Origin: Actinokineospora enzanensis DSM 44649
GTDB taxonomy: Bacteria; Actinomycetota; Actinomycetes; Mycobacteriales; Pseudonocardiaceae
Length of the DNA: 64,000 bases
Assembly (NCBI RefSeq): GCF_000374445.1
Contig: NZ_KB894410.1
Location: forward strand, 163,544 to 227,543
Reading direction: 5' to 3'
Part shown: positions 16,984 through 28,115 of the stretch, piece by piece
Layout of the letters: each line of letters opens with the position of its first letter
Numbering within the stretch: the first letter of the stretch is position 1
Translations under genes and position numbers: made by a program
The notes under the pieces: model-generated
What the model saw: the letters and a program-made list of their open reading frames with translations, nothing else
Database searches by the model: none
What the model was told of the DNA's origin: nothing

Positions 16984-18618
16984 GTGTATGTGCCTGTGGA
17001 CCACCTCGACCACCGGGTTCGCGGCGGCTGGACCCCCTCCGGCGCGATCGACGCCGGGCTGCCCGCGCACGCGAACCGATGGTTGAGCGCGAGAACCGGG
17101 CTGTCCGCACCACCCACGCCCGTCGCGCCCGACTCCGGCCTCGTCGTGCCGGAGTCGGAGCTGCCCGCCCAGGTGCGGGCCGTCCTGATCTCCATTGTCG
17201 GGGCCGGACACCTGCTGGTCGAGCGCGCCGACCGGCTGGCCCGCGCGGGCGGTATGTCCTATGTGGACCTGTTGGGTCGGCGCGGTGCCGGTGAGCTGGC
17301 GGTACCCGACGCGGTGGTGTGCCCGGCGGACGCGGATCAGGTCCGCGACGTGGTCGTGGCGTGTGCGTCACACGACATCGCGATCGTCCCGTTCGGCGGC
17401 GGCACGTCCGTCGTCGGTGGGGTCACGGCCCTGCGCGGCGACAAGACCGCGGTGGTCGTACTCGACCTGTACCGGCTCGACCGGCTGCTGTCCGTGGACC
17501 CGGTGTCGCGGCTCGCGGTGTTCCAGGCGGGCAGCACGGCCCCGGAAGCCGAGCGTCGACTGGCCGAACACGGGCTCACCCTCGGACACTTCCCACAGTC
17601 CTACGAACGGGCGACCCTCGGCGGCTTCGCGGCCACCCGCTCCTCGGGCCAGGCATCGGCGGGCTACGGCCGCTTCGAGGAGATGGTGTCCGCCCTGCGC
17701 GTGGCCACTCCCCGAGGCGACTGGCGGGTGGGCGTCGCACCTGCCTCCGCCGCCGGTCCGGACCTGCGGCACCTGGTGGTCGGCAGCGAGGGCACGCTGG
17801 GCGTGATCACCGAACTGACCCTGCGGGTACGGCCGCGGCCGGTCGTCGACCGCTACGAGGGCTTCATCGTGGACGGCTTCGACGCGGGTGTGGACACCGT
17901 GCGGACCCTGGCGCAGAACGGCGCGCTGGGAACGGTGACGCGACTGTCCGATCCGCAGGAGACCGAGGTCGGTTTCGCGTTGTCGGGCGGCTGGAAGATC
18001 ACGGCCCTGCGCGCCTACCTGCGCGCGCGGGGTGTGGCCGAGCCGTGCCTGCTGATCATCGGATGGGAGGGCCAGAGCGCGCGGGAGATGTACGCGCGCC
18101 GTCGCACGACCGTGACCTTGCTCGGCAAGACCGTCCGGCTGGGAACCGTGGCGGGGGAGAAGTGGCGGCATGGTCGGTTCGCCGGGCCGCGGCAGCGGGA
18201 CGCGCTGATGGACATCGGCATGTGCGTGGAGACGCTGGAGACGGCAACGCACTGGTCCACGATCGCGGAACTGCGCGAGAACGTCCGCAAGGCCCTGGTC
18301 GACTCGCTCACCGAGGCCGGGCGGCGGCCGGTCGTGGCCTGCCACATCTCGCACTCGTACGAGACGGGGGCGTCGCTGTACTTCACGACACTGGTGCCGC
18401 GCGACCTGACGGACCCGGTCGGACAGTGGCAACGCGCTAAGCGGGCGGCGTCCGAGGCGATCGTCGGGCTGGGCACGATCACTCACCACCACGCGGTCGG
18501 AGTGGACCACGCGTCGTACCTGTCGGCGGAGGTCGGTTCATTGGGCGTGGAGGTGTTGCGGGCGGTGAAGTGTGAACTGGATCCTGACGGCGTGCTGAAC
18601 CCGGGCAAGCTGATCTAG
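16984..18618 (+). CDS. FAD-binding oxidoreductase, alkyl-dihydroxyacetone-phosphate synthase-like
   Basis: A 544-residue flavoprotein of the FAD-binding PCMH (vanillyl-alcohol oxidase) family. The flavin-binding half has AIVPFGGGTSVVGGVTAL, a second FAD region HFPQSYERATLGGFAATRSS and GSEGTLGVITELTLRVRP. The C-terminal cap ends with ITHHHAVGVDHASYL and DPDGVLNPGKL. The HHH cluster and overall length are those of alkyl-DHAP synthases, which make ether-lipid precursors. With glpD (which makes DHAP) divergent to it, a DHAP-linked role is attractive but unproven. The GTG start leaves only 17 nt to tetR, so the mRNA is probably leaderless. Confidence 0.85.
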   Translation: MYVPVDHLDHRVRGGWTPSGAIDAGLPAHANRWLSARTGLSAPPTPVAPDSGLVVPESELPAQVRAVLISIVGAGHLLVERADRLARAGGMSYVDLLGRRGAGELAVPDAVVCPADADQVRDVVVACASHDIAIVPFGGGTSVVGGVTALRGDKTAVVVLDLYRLDRLLSVDPVSRLAVFQAGSTAPEAERRLAEHGLTLGHFPQSYERATLGGFAATRSSGQASAGYGRFEEMVSALRVATPRGDWRVGVAPASAAGPDLRHLVVGSEGTLGVITELTLRVRPRPVVDRYEGFIVDGFDAGVDTVRTLAQNGALGTVTRLSDPQETEVGFALSGGWKITALRAYLRARGVAEPCLLIIGWEGQSAREMYARRRTTVTLLGKTVRLGTVAGEKWRHGRFAGPRQRDALMDIGMCVETLETATHWSTIAELRENVRKALVDSLTEAGRRPVVACHISHSYETGASLYFTTLVPRDLTDPVGQWQRAKRAASEAIVGLGTITHHHAVGVDHASYLSAEVGSLGVEVLRAVKCELDPDGVLNPGKLI

Positions 18619-18629
18619 TGCACCACTAG
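18615..18629. other. 15-bp palindrome containing both convergent stop codons
   Basis: CTAGTG-CAC-CACTAG spans the end of the rightward flavoprotein gene (TAG 18616-18618) and the end of the leftward methyltransferase gene (its TAG is read from 18628 to 18626). With arms of only six bases it is a weak terminator at best. Confidence 0.5.
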
Positions 18630-19696
18630 CAGAGCCTGCAGGTGGGTTCGATGCTCTCGCCGGTCAATGCGGAGCGCACGTGGTTGCCGATCGCCTCGGC
18701 CAGCATGGGCGGCACGGCGTTGCCGATCTGGCGGGCGATCTCGATCTTGGTGCCGCACCACTCGAAGGTCTCCGGGAAGCCCTGCAACCGGGCCGCCTCC
18801 TGGTGCGTGATCGGCCGGTGCCACTGCGGGTGCAGGTAGCGGCCCTTTTCCGGCTTGTAGAACTCGGTCCGGATGGTCAGCGACGGGTCGTCCCAGCGCA
18901 TCCGGCCCATGACGTCGGTGGTGCCGGTCTTCTTCTCCCGCCAGCAGCGGGGGAGGAGGTGCTCGGGGACGTCGAACCGGCCGCCGCCGGGGGGCACCGA
19001 TCGGTAGCGGGCCAGGGAGAGGGGGGTGGGGTTGCGGCCGAGATGCAGGTCCGCGCTCTTGAACCGCCCCGGCACCTTCTCGCCGAAGAACTCCACGAAC
19101 GAAGTGGGCAATGTGGTCCGTGCAGGCCGCTCCGGAAGCCCGGAAAGCACCGACCGAACCCCATGCCATTGCTCGTGCGTCCGCCCCGGCAAGGGGATTG
19201 CCCCGACCCGTGACCCGATCACGAACGCCCGCTTCCTCCGCTGCGGCACCCCGAAGTCGGCCGCGAGCAACAGCCCGGCACTGAGCCGGTAGCCCGCGAG
19301 CAATCCGCTCCGCCGCGTCTCGGCCTGCAACAGACCGAACTCGGACGACGTCAGGAACCGATCCACGTTCTCGATCACGAACGCGGCCGGTTTCACCTCG
19401 CGCACGAACCGCAGGTACTGCTTCCACAACTGATTGCGCGGATCCTCGACGTCTCGACTGCCCAGGTTCGAAAACCCCTGGCAGGGCGGCCCCCCGATGA
19501 TCACATCAGCCCGCGGCGCCACCTCGACCGCGGCGATGTCCGCCCACCGCACATGCCCCGCACCGAAGTTCGCCGCATAGGTAGCCGCCGCGTGCAAATC
19601 CCACTCGACCGCCAACACCGGCCGATACCCGGCAGCCACGAACCCGGCGGTCATCCCACCACAACCCGCGAACAGGTCGATCATCTCCAGCCCCAC
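18626..19696 (-). CDS. dcm: DNA (cytosine-5)-methyltransferase
   Basis: A 356-residue m5C methyltransferase. Conserved motifs occur in order: I, DLFAGCGGMTAGF (about residue 7); IV, GGPPCQGFSNLGS with the catalytic cysteine (about 72-84); VI, FVIENVDRF; VIII, GVPQRRKRAFVIG; IX, ARLQGFPETF; X, IARQIGNAVPPMLAEAIGNHV. The target-recognition region lies between VIII and IX (about residues 185-300); I cannot read its sequence specificity. No restriction enzyme gene adjoins it. The partner is a Vsr endonuclease 119 nt upstream on the same strand, which removes T:G mismatches arising from m5C deamination. Confidence 0.94.
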   Translation of the reverse strand: MGLEMIDLFAGCGGMTAGFVAAGYRPVLAVEWDLHAAATYAANFGAGHVRWADIAAVEVAPRADVIIGGPPCQGFSNLGSRDVEDPRNQLWKQYLRFVREVKPAAFVIENVDRFLTSSEFGLLQAETRRSGLLAGYRLSAGLLLAADFGVPQRRKRAFVIGSRVGAIPLPGRTHEQWHGVRSVLSGLPERPARTTLPTSFVEFFGEKVPGRFKSADLHLGRNPTPLSLARYRSVPPGGGRFDVPEHLLPRCWREKKTGTTDVMGRMRWDDPSLTIRTEFYKPEKGRYLHPQWHRPITHQEAARLQGFPETFEWCGTKIEIARQIGNAVPPMLAEAIGNHVRSALTGESIEPTCRLC

Positions 19697-19815
19697 TCAC
19701 CCAGGCTAGCCGGCCCGCCCTCCCTTCCCCCGCATCCCGCGCCCGCGGGTTGTCCCCAACCCCCGAAACCATCCACAGCCCCGCGCCGATCGAGGTCACC
19801 TGGTCGGGAGTGGGG

Positions 19816-20223
19816 TCAGGTCAGGCGGTCTTTGACCAGCGTGCGTACCCGGGCGGCGGCGCTGGTCGGGTCCTCGTGCTCCCAGACGCGGACGGGGAGC
19901 CAGCCCTCGGCGGTGAGACGCTCGTCGGTGTCGCGGTCACGGCGCTGGTTGGTCTCGATCTTCGTGCGCCAGAACTCGGCGTTGCGCTTCGGCCACGTGG
20001 CGTGTTCGGGGCAGCCGTGCCAGAAACAGCCGTCGACGAACACGGCGACGCGGGCCGGGCCGAACACGACGTCGGCTTCCCGCCGGACGCCGCGGACGGG
20101 ACGGCGATGGACGCGGTAGCGCAGGCCGAGTGCGTGCAGGGCGCGGCGCAGCGCGACCTCGGTTCCGGTGTCCCTGGCGCGCTGGCGGCTCATCCGCAGG
20201 CTGGTCGCCGCCGTGGTGTCCAC
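19816..20223 (-). CDS. vsr: Very short patch repair (Vsr) endonuclease
   Basis: A 135-residue Vsr nuclease. It nicks DNA 5' of the thymine of a T:G mismatch left by deamination of methylcytosine. Family motifs are SRQRARDTGTEVALRRALHA (N-terminal), GLRYRVHRRPVRGVRREADV with the catalytic aspartate, VFVDGCFWHGCPEH (zinc and active-site His/Cys), and NAEFWRTKIETNQRRDRDTD followed by W with VWEHED. The GTG start is at 20223. It lies upstream of dcm on the same strand, as expected for a methylase/repair pair. Confidence 0.95.
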   Translation of the reverse strand: MDTTAATSLRMSRQRARDTGTEVALRRALHALGLRYRVHRRPVRGVRREADVVFGPARVAVFVDGCFWHGCPEHATWPKRNAEFWRTKIETNQRRDRDTDERLTAEGWLPVRVWEHEDPTSAAARVRTLVKDRLT

Positions 20224-20345
20224 ACTGCCCCTCCCGCGTTTCCGCTGGTCCGGTTAGAGTCCTCTACCCGCCTCCGGCCCGCACCCCTGGGCAGGCGGCG
20301 GGCCGTCGACCACCTCGACGCGACGCTACCGGCCGGTGACCCGCC

Positions 20346-20369
20346 CCAGGACGTCGACCGCGTCTCGAC
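20346..20369. repeat. 24-nt dispersed repeat, copy 1
   Basis: This stretch begins CCAGGACGTCGACCGCG and recurs at 37661-37684 with a single mismatch (T/C at the 18th base). Both copies are intergenic. This copy lies 73 nt upstream of the XRE gene start. Confidence 0.5.
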
Positions 20370-20441
20370 CCGCCCGACGAACGCTCGCGAGCCCACCAGC
20401 ACCCGGCGACCGTGGTCGGCGTTCTGTGTTAGGGAGGATGT

Positions 20442-21341
20442 ATGCACCCGGTGCCGCTGGAGACATTCCCCGCGGTGCTGTCCGGCGCCATCGAGAGCAG
20501 CGGCCTGAGCCTGGAGCAGCTGCAGCGCAAACTCGCCGACGAGGGCGTCCGCGTCAGCCTGTCCACCCTCAGCTACTGGCGCCGCGGCCGCACCCGCCCC
20601 GAACGCCCCGAGTCGCTGCGCGCGGTGGAGGCCATCGAAGAGGTGCTGAACCTCCCGCACGGCTACCTCACCGGCCTACTCGGCCCGCGTAAGCCGCGCG
20701 GCCGCTGGGTCGCCCGCGGCGGCATCGTGCACCCGCACGACGAACTGTGGGACAACACGTCGGGCCTGTCGTCGGTGCTGCTGGAACTGGGCGAGGCGGA
20801 CCCGGGGGAGGTGACGTACCTGCAGATCCACGACCAGCACCACCTCGACCACCAGGGCCGCGACTTCCGCACCCGGGTCCGAATGCTCCTCCGGTCCGAA
20901 GTAGACGGACTGGGCTCATTGGTCGTATTGCACCGAGCAGAGGACACCGACCGCGCCCTGCCCACCCTGTCCTCGGCGGTCGGCTGCGCCATCGGCCGCG
21001 TCCGCGACATCCCGTCCTGCCGCTTCACCGCCGGAGAGATCCTGCTCGACCGACAACTCAACACCGGCCAGACCGCGGTCATCGAGTTCGAGGTCCACTG
21101 GTTCGGCGCCACCCGCTCCGTGCGCTACGTCCGCACCTCCCGGCGCCCGGTGCGGGACTACCTCGTGGAAGTCAACTTCCACCCCTCCCGCCTCCCCGCC
21201 CAATGCTTCGCCTTCACCCAAACCGGCGCCGACGCCCGGGAAATCCGCGCCGAAACCCTCGACGTCGGCCGCTACGGCGGCGTACACACATCCATCCAAG
21301 GCGCGGGCTTACCCATCGTCGGCATCCGCTGGACCTGGTGA
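20442..21341 (+). CDS. XRE-like helix-turn-helix protein with uncharacterised C-terminal domain
   Basis: A 299-residue protein with a strong ribosome site (AGGGAGG six nucleotides before the ATG). Residues about 18-65 form a lambda-repressor-like domain: GLSLEQLQRKLADEGVRVSL, then STLSYWRRGRTRPERPESL and VEAIEEVLNLPHGYLTGLLG. The remaining 220 residues are mostly beta (VTYLQIHDQHHLDHQGRDF, TAVIEFEVHWFGATRSVRYV). They look like a ligand- or protein-binding domain seen in actinomycete proteins of this type. Its 3' end overlaps the convergent APH-like gene by 70 nt. Confidence 0.8.
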   Translation: MHPVPLETFPAVLSGAIESSGLSLEQLQRKLADEGVRVSLSTLSYWRRGRTRPERPESLRAVEAIEEVLNLPHGYLTGLLGPRKPRGRWVARGGIVHPHDELWDNTSGLSSVLLELGEADPGEVTYLQIHDQHHLDHQGRDFRTRVRMLLRSEVDGLGSLVVLHRAEDTDRALPTLSSAVGCAIGRVRDIPSCRFTAGEILLDRQLNTGQTAVIEFEVHWFGATRSVRYVRTSRRPVRDYLVEVNFHPSRLPAQCFAFTQTGADAREIRAETLDVGRYGGVHTSIQGAGLPIVGIRWTW

Positions 21342-22153
21342 GCCGCGTACCGACGGGCCACCTCCGCGCGATGCTGCGGGCCTGGACCGGGGGCGCCGAG
21401 TGCCATGTGTGTCCAGAAGCCCGCGAGGTAGACGAAGAACGCGACCTGAGCCCGCAGGTCCACCGGAACCTCGATCTCGTCGATCCGATGCCCCGCGTCG
21501 AACAGCCGCAACGCCAGGAACGCCGAGTCGACCCAGGGAGCGCCCCGCCCGGGAAACCCCCAGTCGATCACGTGGATCGTGCCGTCACCGATGACGAACT
21601 GGTCGGCGTGCAGGTCGGTGTGCAGGAGTCGATCACCGTCGACCAGCTCCGGCACGTGATCGGACAGCCGCTGCGCGCCATCGACATCCCAACCGTTCAC
21701 GAGCTGTGGCGCCTCGTCAGCCAGCCGGTGCCACCAAGCCGTGCCCGCCCAGCGTTCACCGAGCGACTTCAATCGGGGTGCCCGGATCCCGGCGATCCGA
21801 GTGACCACCTCCCGCACCGAGGGCAGGTCCCTGGACCCAGGCCGCAGATTCGCGCGCCGCCCGGACAGGAACTCGAACCCGACCACCAGCCACTCACCCA
21901 CATCGCAAGCAAACACCACTCGTGGCGCGATCCCGTCCGTCAACTCGGCCGCACCGACCTCGTTCCGCAACCACCGCATACGCTTGCTGACACCACGAAC
22001 GCCTTTGCAGAAGACCTTCCGGCCGTCACCGAAGTCGAGCACAACGGCGAGATCGCTACTCCGCCCCACAACAATGTCCGCGGCGGTTACCGGTGTTCCT
22101 ACGCGCTCATGCACGGCGGATCGGACGATCTCCGGAACGTCACACCACGCCAC
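21272..22153 (-). CDS. Aminoglycoside phosphotransferase (APH) family kinase
   Basis: A 293-residue protein-kinase-like phosphotransferase. The ATP-binding lysine is in RKVFCKGVRG (about residue 50), the hinge in EWLVVGFEFLSG. The catalytic loop is LLHTDLHADQFVI (Brenner motif HxDxxxxN-like, with Gln in place of Asn) and the metal-binding loop is HVIDWGFPGRG. APH-family enzymes phosphorylate antibiotics, sugars or other small alcohols. Nothing in the context points to resistance. The GTG start at 22153 is preceded by AGGGACC. The overlap with the convergent XRE gene is 70 nt. Confidence 0.85.
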   Translation of the reverse strand: MAWCDVPEIVRSAVHERVGTPVTAADIVVGRSSDLAVVLDFGDGRKVFCKGVRGVSKRMRWLRNEVGAAELTDGIAPRVVFACDVGEWLVVGFEFLSGRRANLRPGSRDLPSVREVVTRIAGIRAPRLKSLGERWAGTAWWHRLADEAPQLVNGWDVDGAQRLSDHVPELVDGDRLLHTDLHADQFVIGDGTIHVIDWGFPGRGAPWVDSAFLALRLFDAGHRIDEIEVPVDLRAQVAFFVYLAGFWTHMALGAPGPGPQHRAEVARRYAAHQVQRMPTMGKPAPWMDVCTPP

Positions 22154-22252
22154 CGGTCCCTACTTCCCGCGGTTGTCGGAGTTCTCGTTGCCGTCCTCGC
22201 CGCTGGCACTGCAGGGTATTCCGTACATGTGTGATCAGCCAGGGGTCCGAGC

Positions 22253-23479
22253 TCAGATCAGTTGCAAGCCGCACCACAGAGCCACGACCGATGCCGCCAG
22301 GGTCGTCGGCACGGTCAGCAGGCCGAGCCGGGTGAAGTCGCCGAGTTGGATGGTGGTGCCGTGGGTGTGGACGACCCGGCGCCAGAGGAGGGTGGCGAGG
22401 GAGCCGGGGTAGGTGAGGTTGGGGCCCAGGTTGACGCCGAGGAGGACGGCCAGGAGAGCGGGTGGGCCGAGGACGGCGGCCAGGGGGGTGAGGACCAGGA
22501 CGGCGGGCAGGTTGTTGATCAGGTTGGCCAGGGCCGCCGCCAGGAACGCGATGGCCAGCAGGGACGGCAGGCCGGTGTCGGTCGGGATCAGGTGGGCGAG
22601 TGCGGTGCCCAGGCCGTTGTCGACGACGGCGCGGACCACGATGCCCAGGGCGAGGACGAAAGCCAGGAACGGCAGGCTCATCGCGCCGAACAGGGCCGGT
22701 ACCGTCGTGTGGCGTCGGAGCAATGCGCGGACTGCCAGGGTCATTGCTCCGGCTGTCGCCGCCCAGGCCGGGTCGATGCCGATGGCCGAGGTGACCACGA
22801 ATGCCGCCAATGTGCCGCCGACGGTCAGCAAGGCGAATACCGGCACGTCCTGGTCCGATTCCGCGGCCCGCTCCCGGAATTCCCTCAGCTCGGCCGCGAA
22901 GAACCGTCGGAAAATCAGGTACTCCACTGCGATCGCCACCAGCCACGGCAAGAACATCAGGCCGGTGAACCGGGCGAAGCTCAGCCCGGTCGCGGTGAAA
23001 GCCAGCAGGTTGGTCAGATTGGACACCGGCAGCAACAACGACGCCGTATTGGACAGATGCGCGCACGCGTACACATGCGGCACCGGGTTCGCGCCCACTC
23101 GCGTCGCCGTCGCGAACACCACCGGGGTCAACAGCACGACCGTCGCGTCCAGGCTCAACGCCGCCGTCACCAATGACGCCGTCGCGAACACCGCAGCCAG
23201 CAGCGACCGTCCCGCCGCGCGCGCCATCCACGCCCCGCACGTACGGAACAGGCCCTCGTCCGCGCACAGTTTCGCCAGGACCAGTACGGCCGCGAGGAAC
23301 CACAGCACCGGCCACAACCGCGCCGCCTCGGCGCGTGCCGCCTGCCAGGAGACACCGCCGATCGCGATCGCCACGATGGCCGCCGGGATCGCGGCCACCG
23401 CCTCCGACCAGCCGCGTGGGCGGGCCACCGCCCACACCAGGACCACCGCCAGGAGGCCCGCCGACACCGCCAGGTTCAT
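22253..23479 (-). CDS. SLC13/ArsB-type permease
   Basis: A 408-residue membrane protein with about 11-12 hydrophobic segments. Two inverted halves each contain a discontinuous helix motif: [21 protein letters not shown] in the first and [16 protein letters not shown] with [20 protein letters not shown] in the second. Such NxSN/NPxN-like hairpins are typical of the arsenite/anion transporter (ArsB, SLC13, NhaD) superfamily. No ArsR or other ars gene adjoins it, so an arsenite role is not supported beyond family membership. The ATG is at 23479. Confidence 0.87.
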   Translation of the reverse strand: MNLAVSAGLLAVVLVWAVARPRGWSEAVAAIPAAIVAIAIGGVSWQAARAEAARLWPVLWFLAAVLVLAKLCADEGLFRTCGAWMARAAGRSLLAAVFATASLVTAALSLDATVVLLTPVVFATATRVGANPVPHVYACAHLSNTASLLLPVSNLTNLLAFTATGLSFARFTGLMFLPWLVAIAVEYLIFRRFFAAELREFRERAAESDQDVPVFALLTVGGTLAAFVVTSAIGIDPAWAATAGAMTLAVRALLRRHTTVPALFGAMSLPFLAFVLALGIVVRAVVDNGLGTALAHLIPTDTGLPSLLAIAFLAAALANLINNLPAVLVLTPLAAVLGPPALLAVLLGVNLGPNLTYPGSLATLLWRRVVHTHGTTIQLGDFTRLGLLTVPTTLAASVVALWCGLQLI

Positions 23480-26037
<2,558 letters not shown>

Positions 26038-26066
26038 CCGCACACGGCGCAGTCGGCACAGACGGC

Positions 26067-26104
26067 AAAGGACCACCCCGGCCATCGGTCGGGGTGGTCC
26101 TTTT
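26067..26104 (+). terminator. Rho-independent terminator
   Basis: The 14-nt arms AAAGGACCACCCCG (26067-26080) and CGGGGTGGTCCTTT (26090-26103) are perfect and are followed by T. The hairpin starts 30 nt after the protease stop. Confidence 0.9.
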
Positions 26105-26235
26105 GTCACCATTGCCAGATATCGGTTTCGCCGCTCCTCTGGCACCTGTGAGAGGTTGGCGGCAGGATACGGTGGAAGTTACCGATAGGTAGCCGGTGGG
26201 CCACCCGCAGGCCGCCGAGCATCGGAGGAGAGTTC

Positions 26236-28059
26236 ATGCGCGAGTACGCCGTCCCCCCGGTCGCCAAGCGTGAGGAGGCGGGCGGACTCGCCGACCTGGT
26301 GTTCACCAACGCCGCCGAGGGCCCCGCGGACGTGGCGTTCCGCCGCCGCCTCGGCGCGGGCTGGGAGGACGTGACCGCCGAGCGGTTCGCCGCCGAGGTC
26401 ACCGAGGTGGCCAGGGGGCTGGTCGGCTCCGGCATCGGGCCGGGTGACCGGGTCGCCGTGCTGGCCGCCACCCGCTACGAGTGGACGCTGCTGGACTTCG
26501 CCATCTGGACCGCGGGCGCGGTGTCCGTGCCGATCTACGTGACCTCGTCGGCCGAGCAGATCCAGTGGATCCTGTCCGACTCCGGGTCGGTCGCGGTCGT
26601 CGTGGAGACCGACGATCAACTGGCCCGCCTCAATGGCGTGCGTGGTGAGCTGCCCGAACTGCGCCAGGTCTGGCGGGTCGACGACCTGGCAGGCGTCGTC
26701 CTCGCGGGCCAGGAGGTCGACCCGGCCGACGTGCTGGCGCGCCGGACCGCGGTCACCGCCGACGATGTCGCCACCATCATCTACACCTCCGGCACCACCG
26801 GCAGGCCCAAGGGCTGCGTGCTCACCCACCGCAACTTCTTCGACGAGTGCGGCTACGGCGTGGAGATCCTGCCCGAGCTGTTCAAGGGCGAGGGCCTCGC
26901 CGAGCAGCCGTCCACCCTGCTGTTCCTGCCGGTCGCGCACGTCTTCGGCCGCATGGTCCAGGTCGGCTGCGTGTTCGCGCGCTGCACCATGGGCCACGGC
27001 CCGGACACGAAGAACCTGCTCGACGACCTGGCCACGTTCCGGCCCACGTTCATCCTGTCCGTGCCGTACGTGCTGGAGAAGGTCTACAACGGCGCCCGGC
27101 AGAAGGCGCACACGGGCGGCAAGGGCCGGATCTTCGACGCCGCCGCGGCCACCGCGATCGCCCACAGCGAGGCCGACGGCAAGGCCGGACTGGGCCTCAA
27201 GCTCAAGCACGCGCTGTTCGATCGGCTCGTCTACGGCAAGCTCCGCGCGGCCCTGGGCGGCAAGACCACCTGGGCCATCTCCGGTGGCGCCGCGCTCGGC
27301 GCCCGCCTCACTCACTTCTACCGCGGCGTCGGCCTGACCGTGTTGGAGGGCTACGGGCTCACCGAGACCACCGCCGCGTCCACCGTCAACACGCCCCGCC
27401 ACTTCAAGCCGGGCACGGTCGGCCGCCCGCTGCCAGGCACCGCCGTCCGCATCGACACCGAGGTTGTCGATGTCTCGGGTGATGACGCAGAGGGCGAGAT
27501 CCTCATCAAGGGCGGCCAGGTTTTCGTCCGCTACTGGAACAACGAGACCGCCACCGCCGAGGCCCTGGACGCGGACGGCTGGTTCCGCACCGGCGACCTC
27601 GGCAAGCTGGACGCCGACGGCTACCTGAGCATCACCGGCCGGAAGAAGGAAATCCTGGTCACCACCGGCGGCAAGAACGTCGCCCCGGCCGTGATCGAGG
27701 ACCGCATCGCCGCGCACCCGTTGATCGGGCAGGCCATGGTGGTCGGCGACGGTCGCAAGTTCATCGCCGCGCTGATCACCGTCGACCGGGAGTACTTCGG
27801 CTACTGGAAGAAGACGGCAGGCAAGCCCGCCGAGGCGACCGTGGCCGAGCTGGCGGCGGACCCGGATCTGCTGGCGGAGATCCAGAACGCGGTGGACGAC
27901 GGCAACGCGGCGGTGTCGAAGGCCGAGTCGGTCCGCAAGTTCCGGGTGCTGGCCACCGAGTTCACCCCGGAGAGCGGCCATCTCACGCCGTCCCTGAAGC
28001 TCAAGCGCCAAGAGATCATGCGCGACTTCAAGGACGAGGTCGAGAAGCTCTACTCGTGA
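26236..28059 (+). CDS. Long-chain acyl-CoA synthetase (FadD15-type)
   Basis: A 607-residue AMP-forming ligase that activates fatty acids to acyl-CoA. The P-loop is IIYTSGTTGRPKG (about residues 177-189). Further motifs are VLEGYGLTETTAAS (A5-like), DGWFRTGDLGKLDADGYLSI (A7) and GRKKEILVTTGGKNVAPAVI (A8/linker). The C-terminal catalytic lysine lies near SLKLKR. A size above 600 with the insertion around residues 240-300 is typical of long-chain (ACSL-like) rather than short-chain enzymes. It is followed 56 nt later by the VWA gene on the same strand. GGAGGAG precedes the ATG. Confidence 0.93.
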   Translation: MREYAVPPVAKREEAGGLADLVFTNAAEGPADVAFRRRLGAGWEDVTAERFAAEVTEVARGLVGSGIGPGDRVAVLAATRYEWTLLDFAIWTAGAVSVPIYVTSSAEQIQWILSDSGSVAVVVETDDQLARLNGVRGELPELRQVWRVDDLAGVVLAGQEVDPADVLARRTAVTADDVATIIYTSGTTGRPKGCVLTHRNFFDECGYGVEILPELFKGEGLAEQPSTLLFLPVAHVFGRMVQVGCVFARCTMGHGPDTKNLLDDLATFRPTFILSVPYVLEKVYNGARQKAHTGGKGRIFDAAAATAIAHSEADGKAGLGLKLKHALFDRLVYGKLRAALGGKTTWAISGGAALGARLTHFYRGVGLTVLEGYGLTETTAASTVNTPRHFKPGTVGRPLPGTAVRIDTEVVDVSGDDAEGEILIKGGQVFVRYWNNETATAEALDADGWFRTGDLGKLDADGYLSITGRKKEILVTTGGKNVAPAVIEDRIAAHPLIGQAMVVGDGRKFIAALITVDREYFGYWKKTAGKPAEATVAELAADPDLLAEIQNAVDDGNAAVSKAESVRKFRVLATEFTPESGHLTPSLKLKRQEIMRDFKDEVEKLYS

Positions 28060-28115
28060 AGGGGAGTTGCGTCTAGCATGGCGCCACCCGACCCCCGCGA
28101 GAGGTTTGAGCCACC

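Noticed and set aside
19741..19800. Possible further copy of the DnaA-box repeat near TTGTCCCC and ATCCACAGC
   Set aside because: None of the other conserved blocks (GGGGGATCCCCC, AGGATCTTGG) is present, so the similarity is chance.
21272..22153. Antibiotic resistance call for the APH-like gene
   Set aside because: The family covers many kinases, the catalytic loop deviates (Gln for Asn), and there is no resistance context.
26179..28011. 610-codon leftward frame rich in Gly/Val/His
   Set aside because: Antisense of the acyl-CoA synthetase gene, without domain features.
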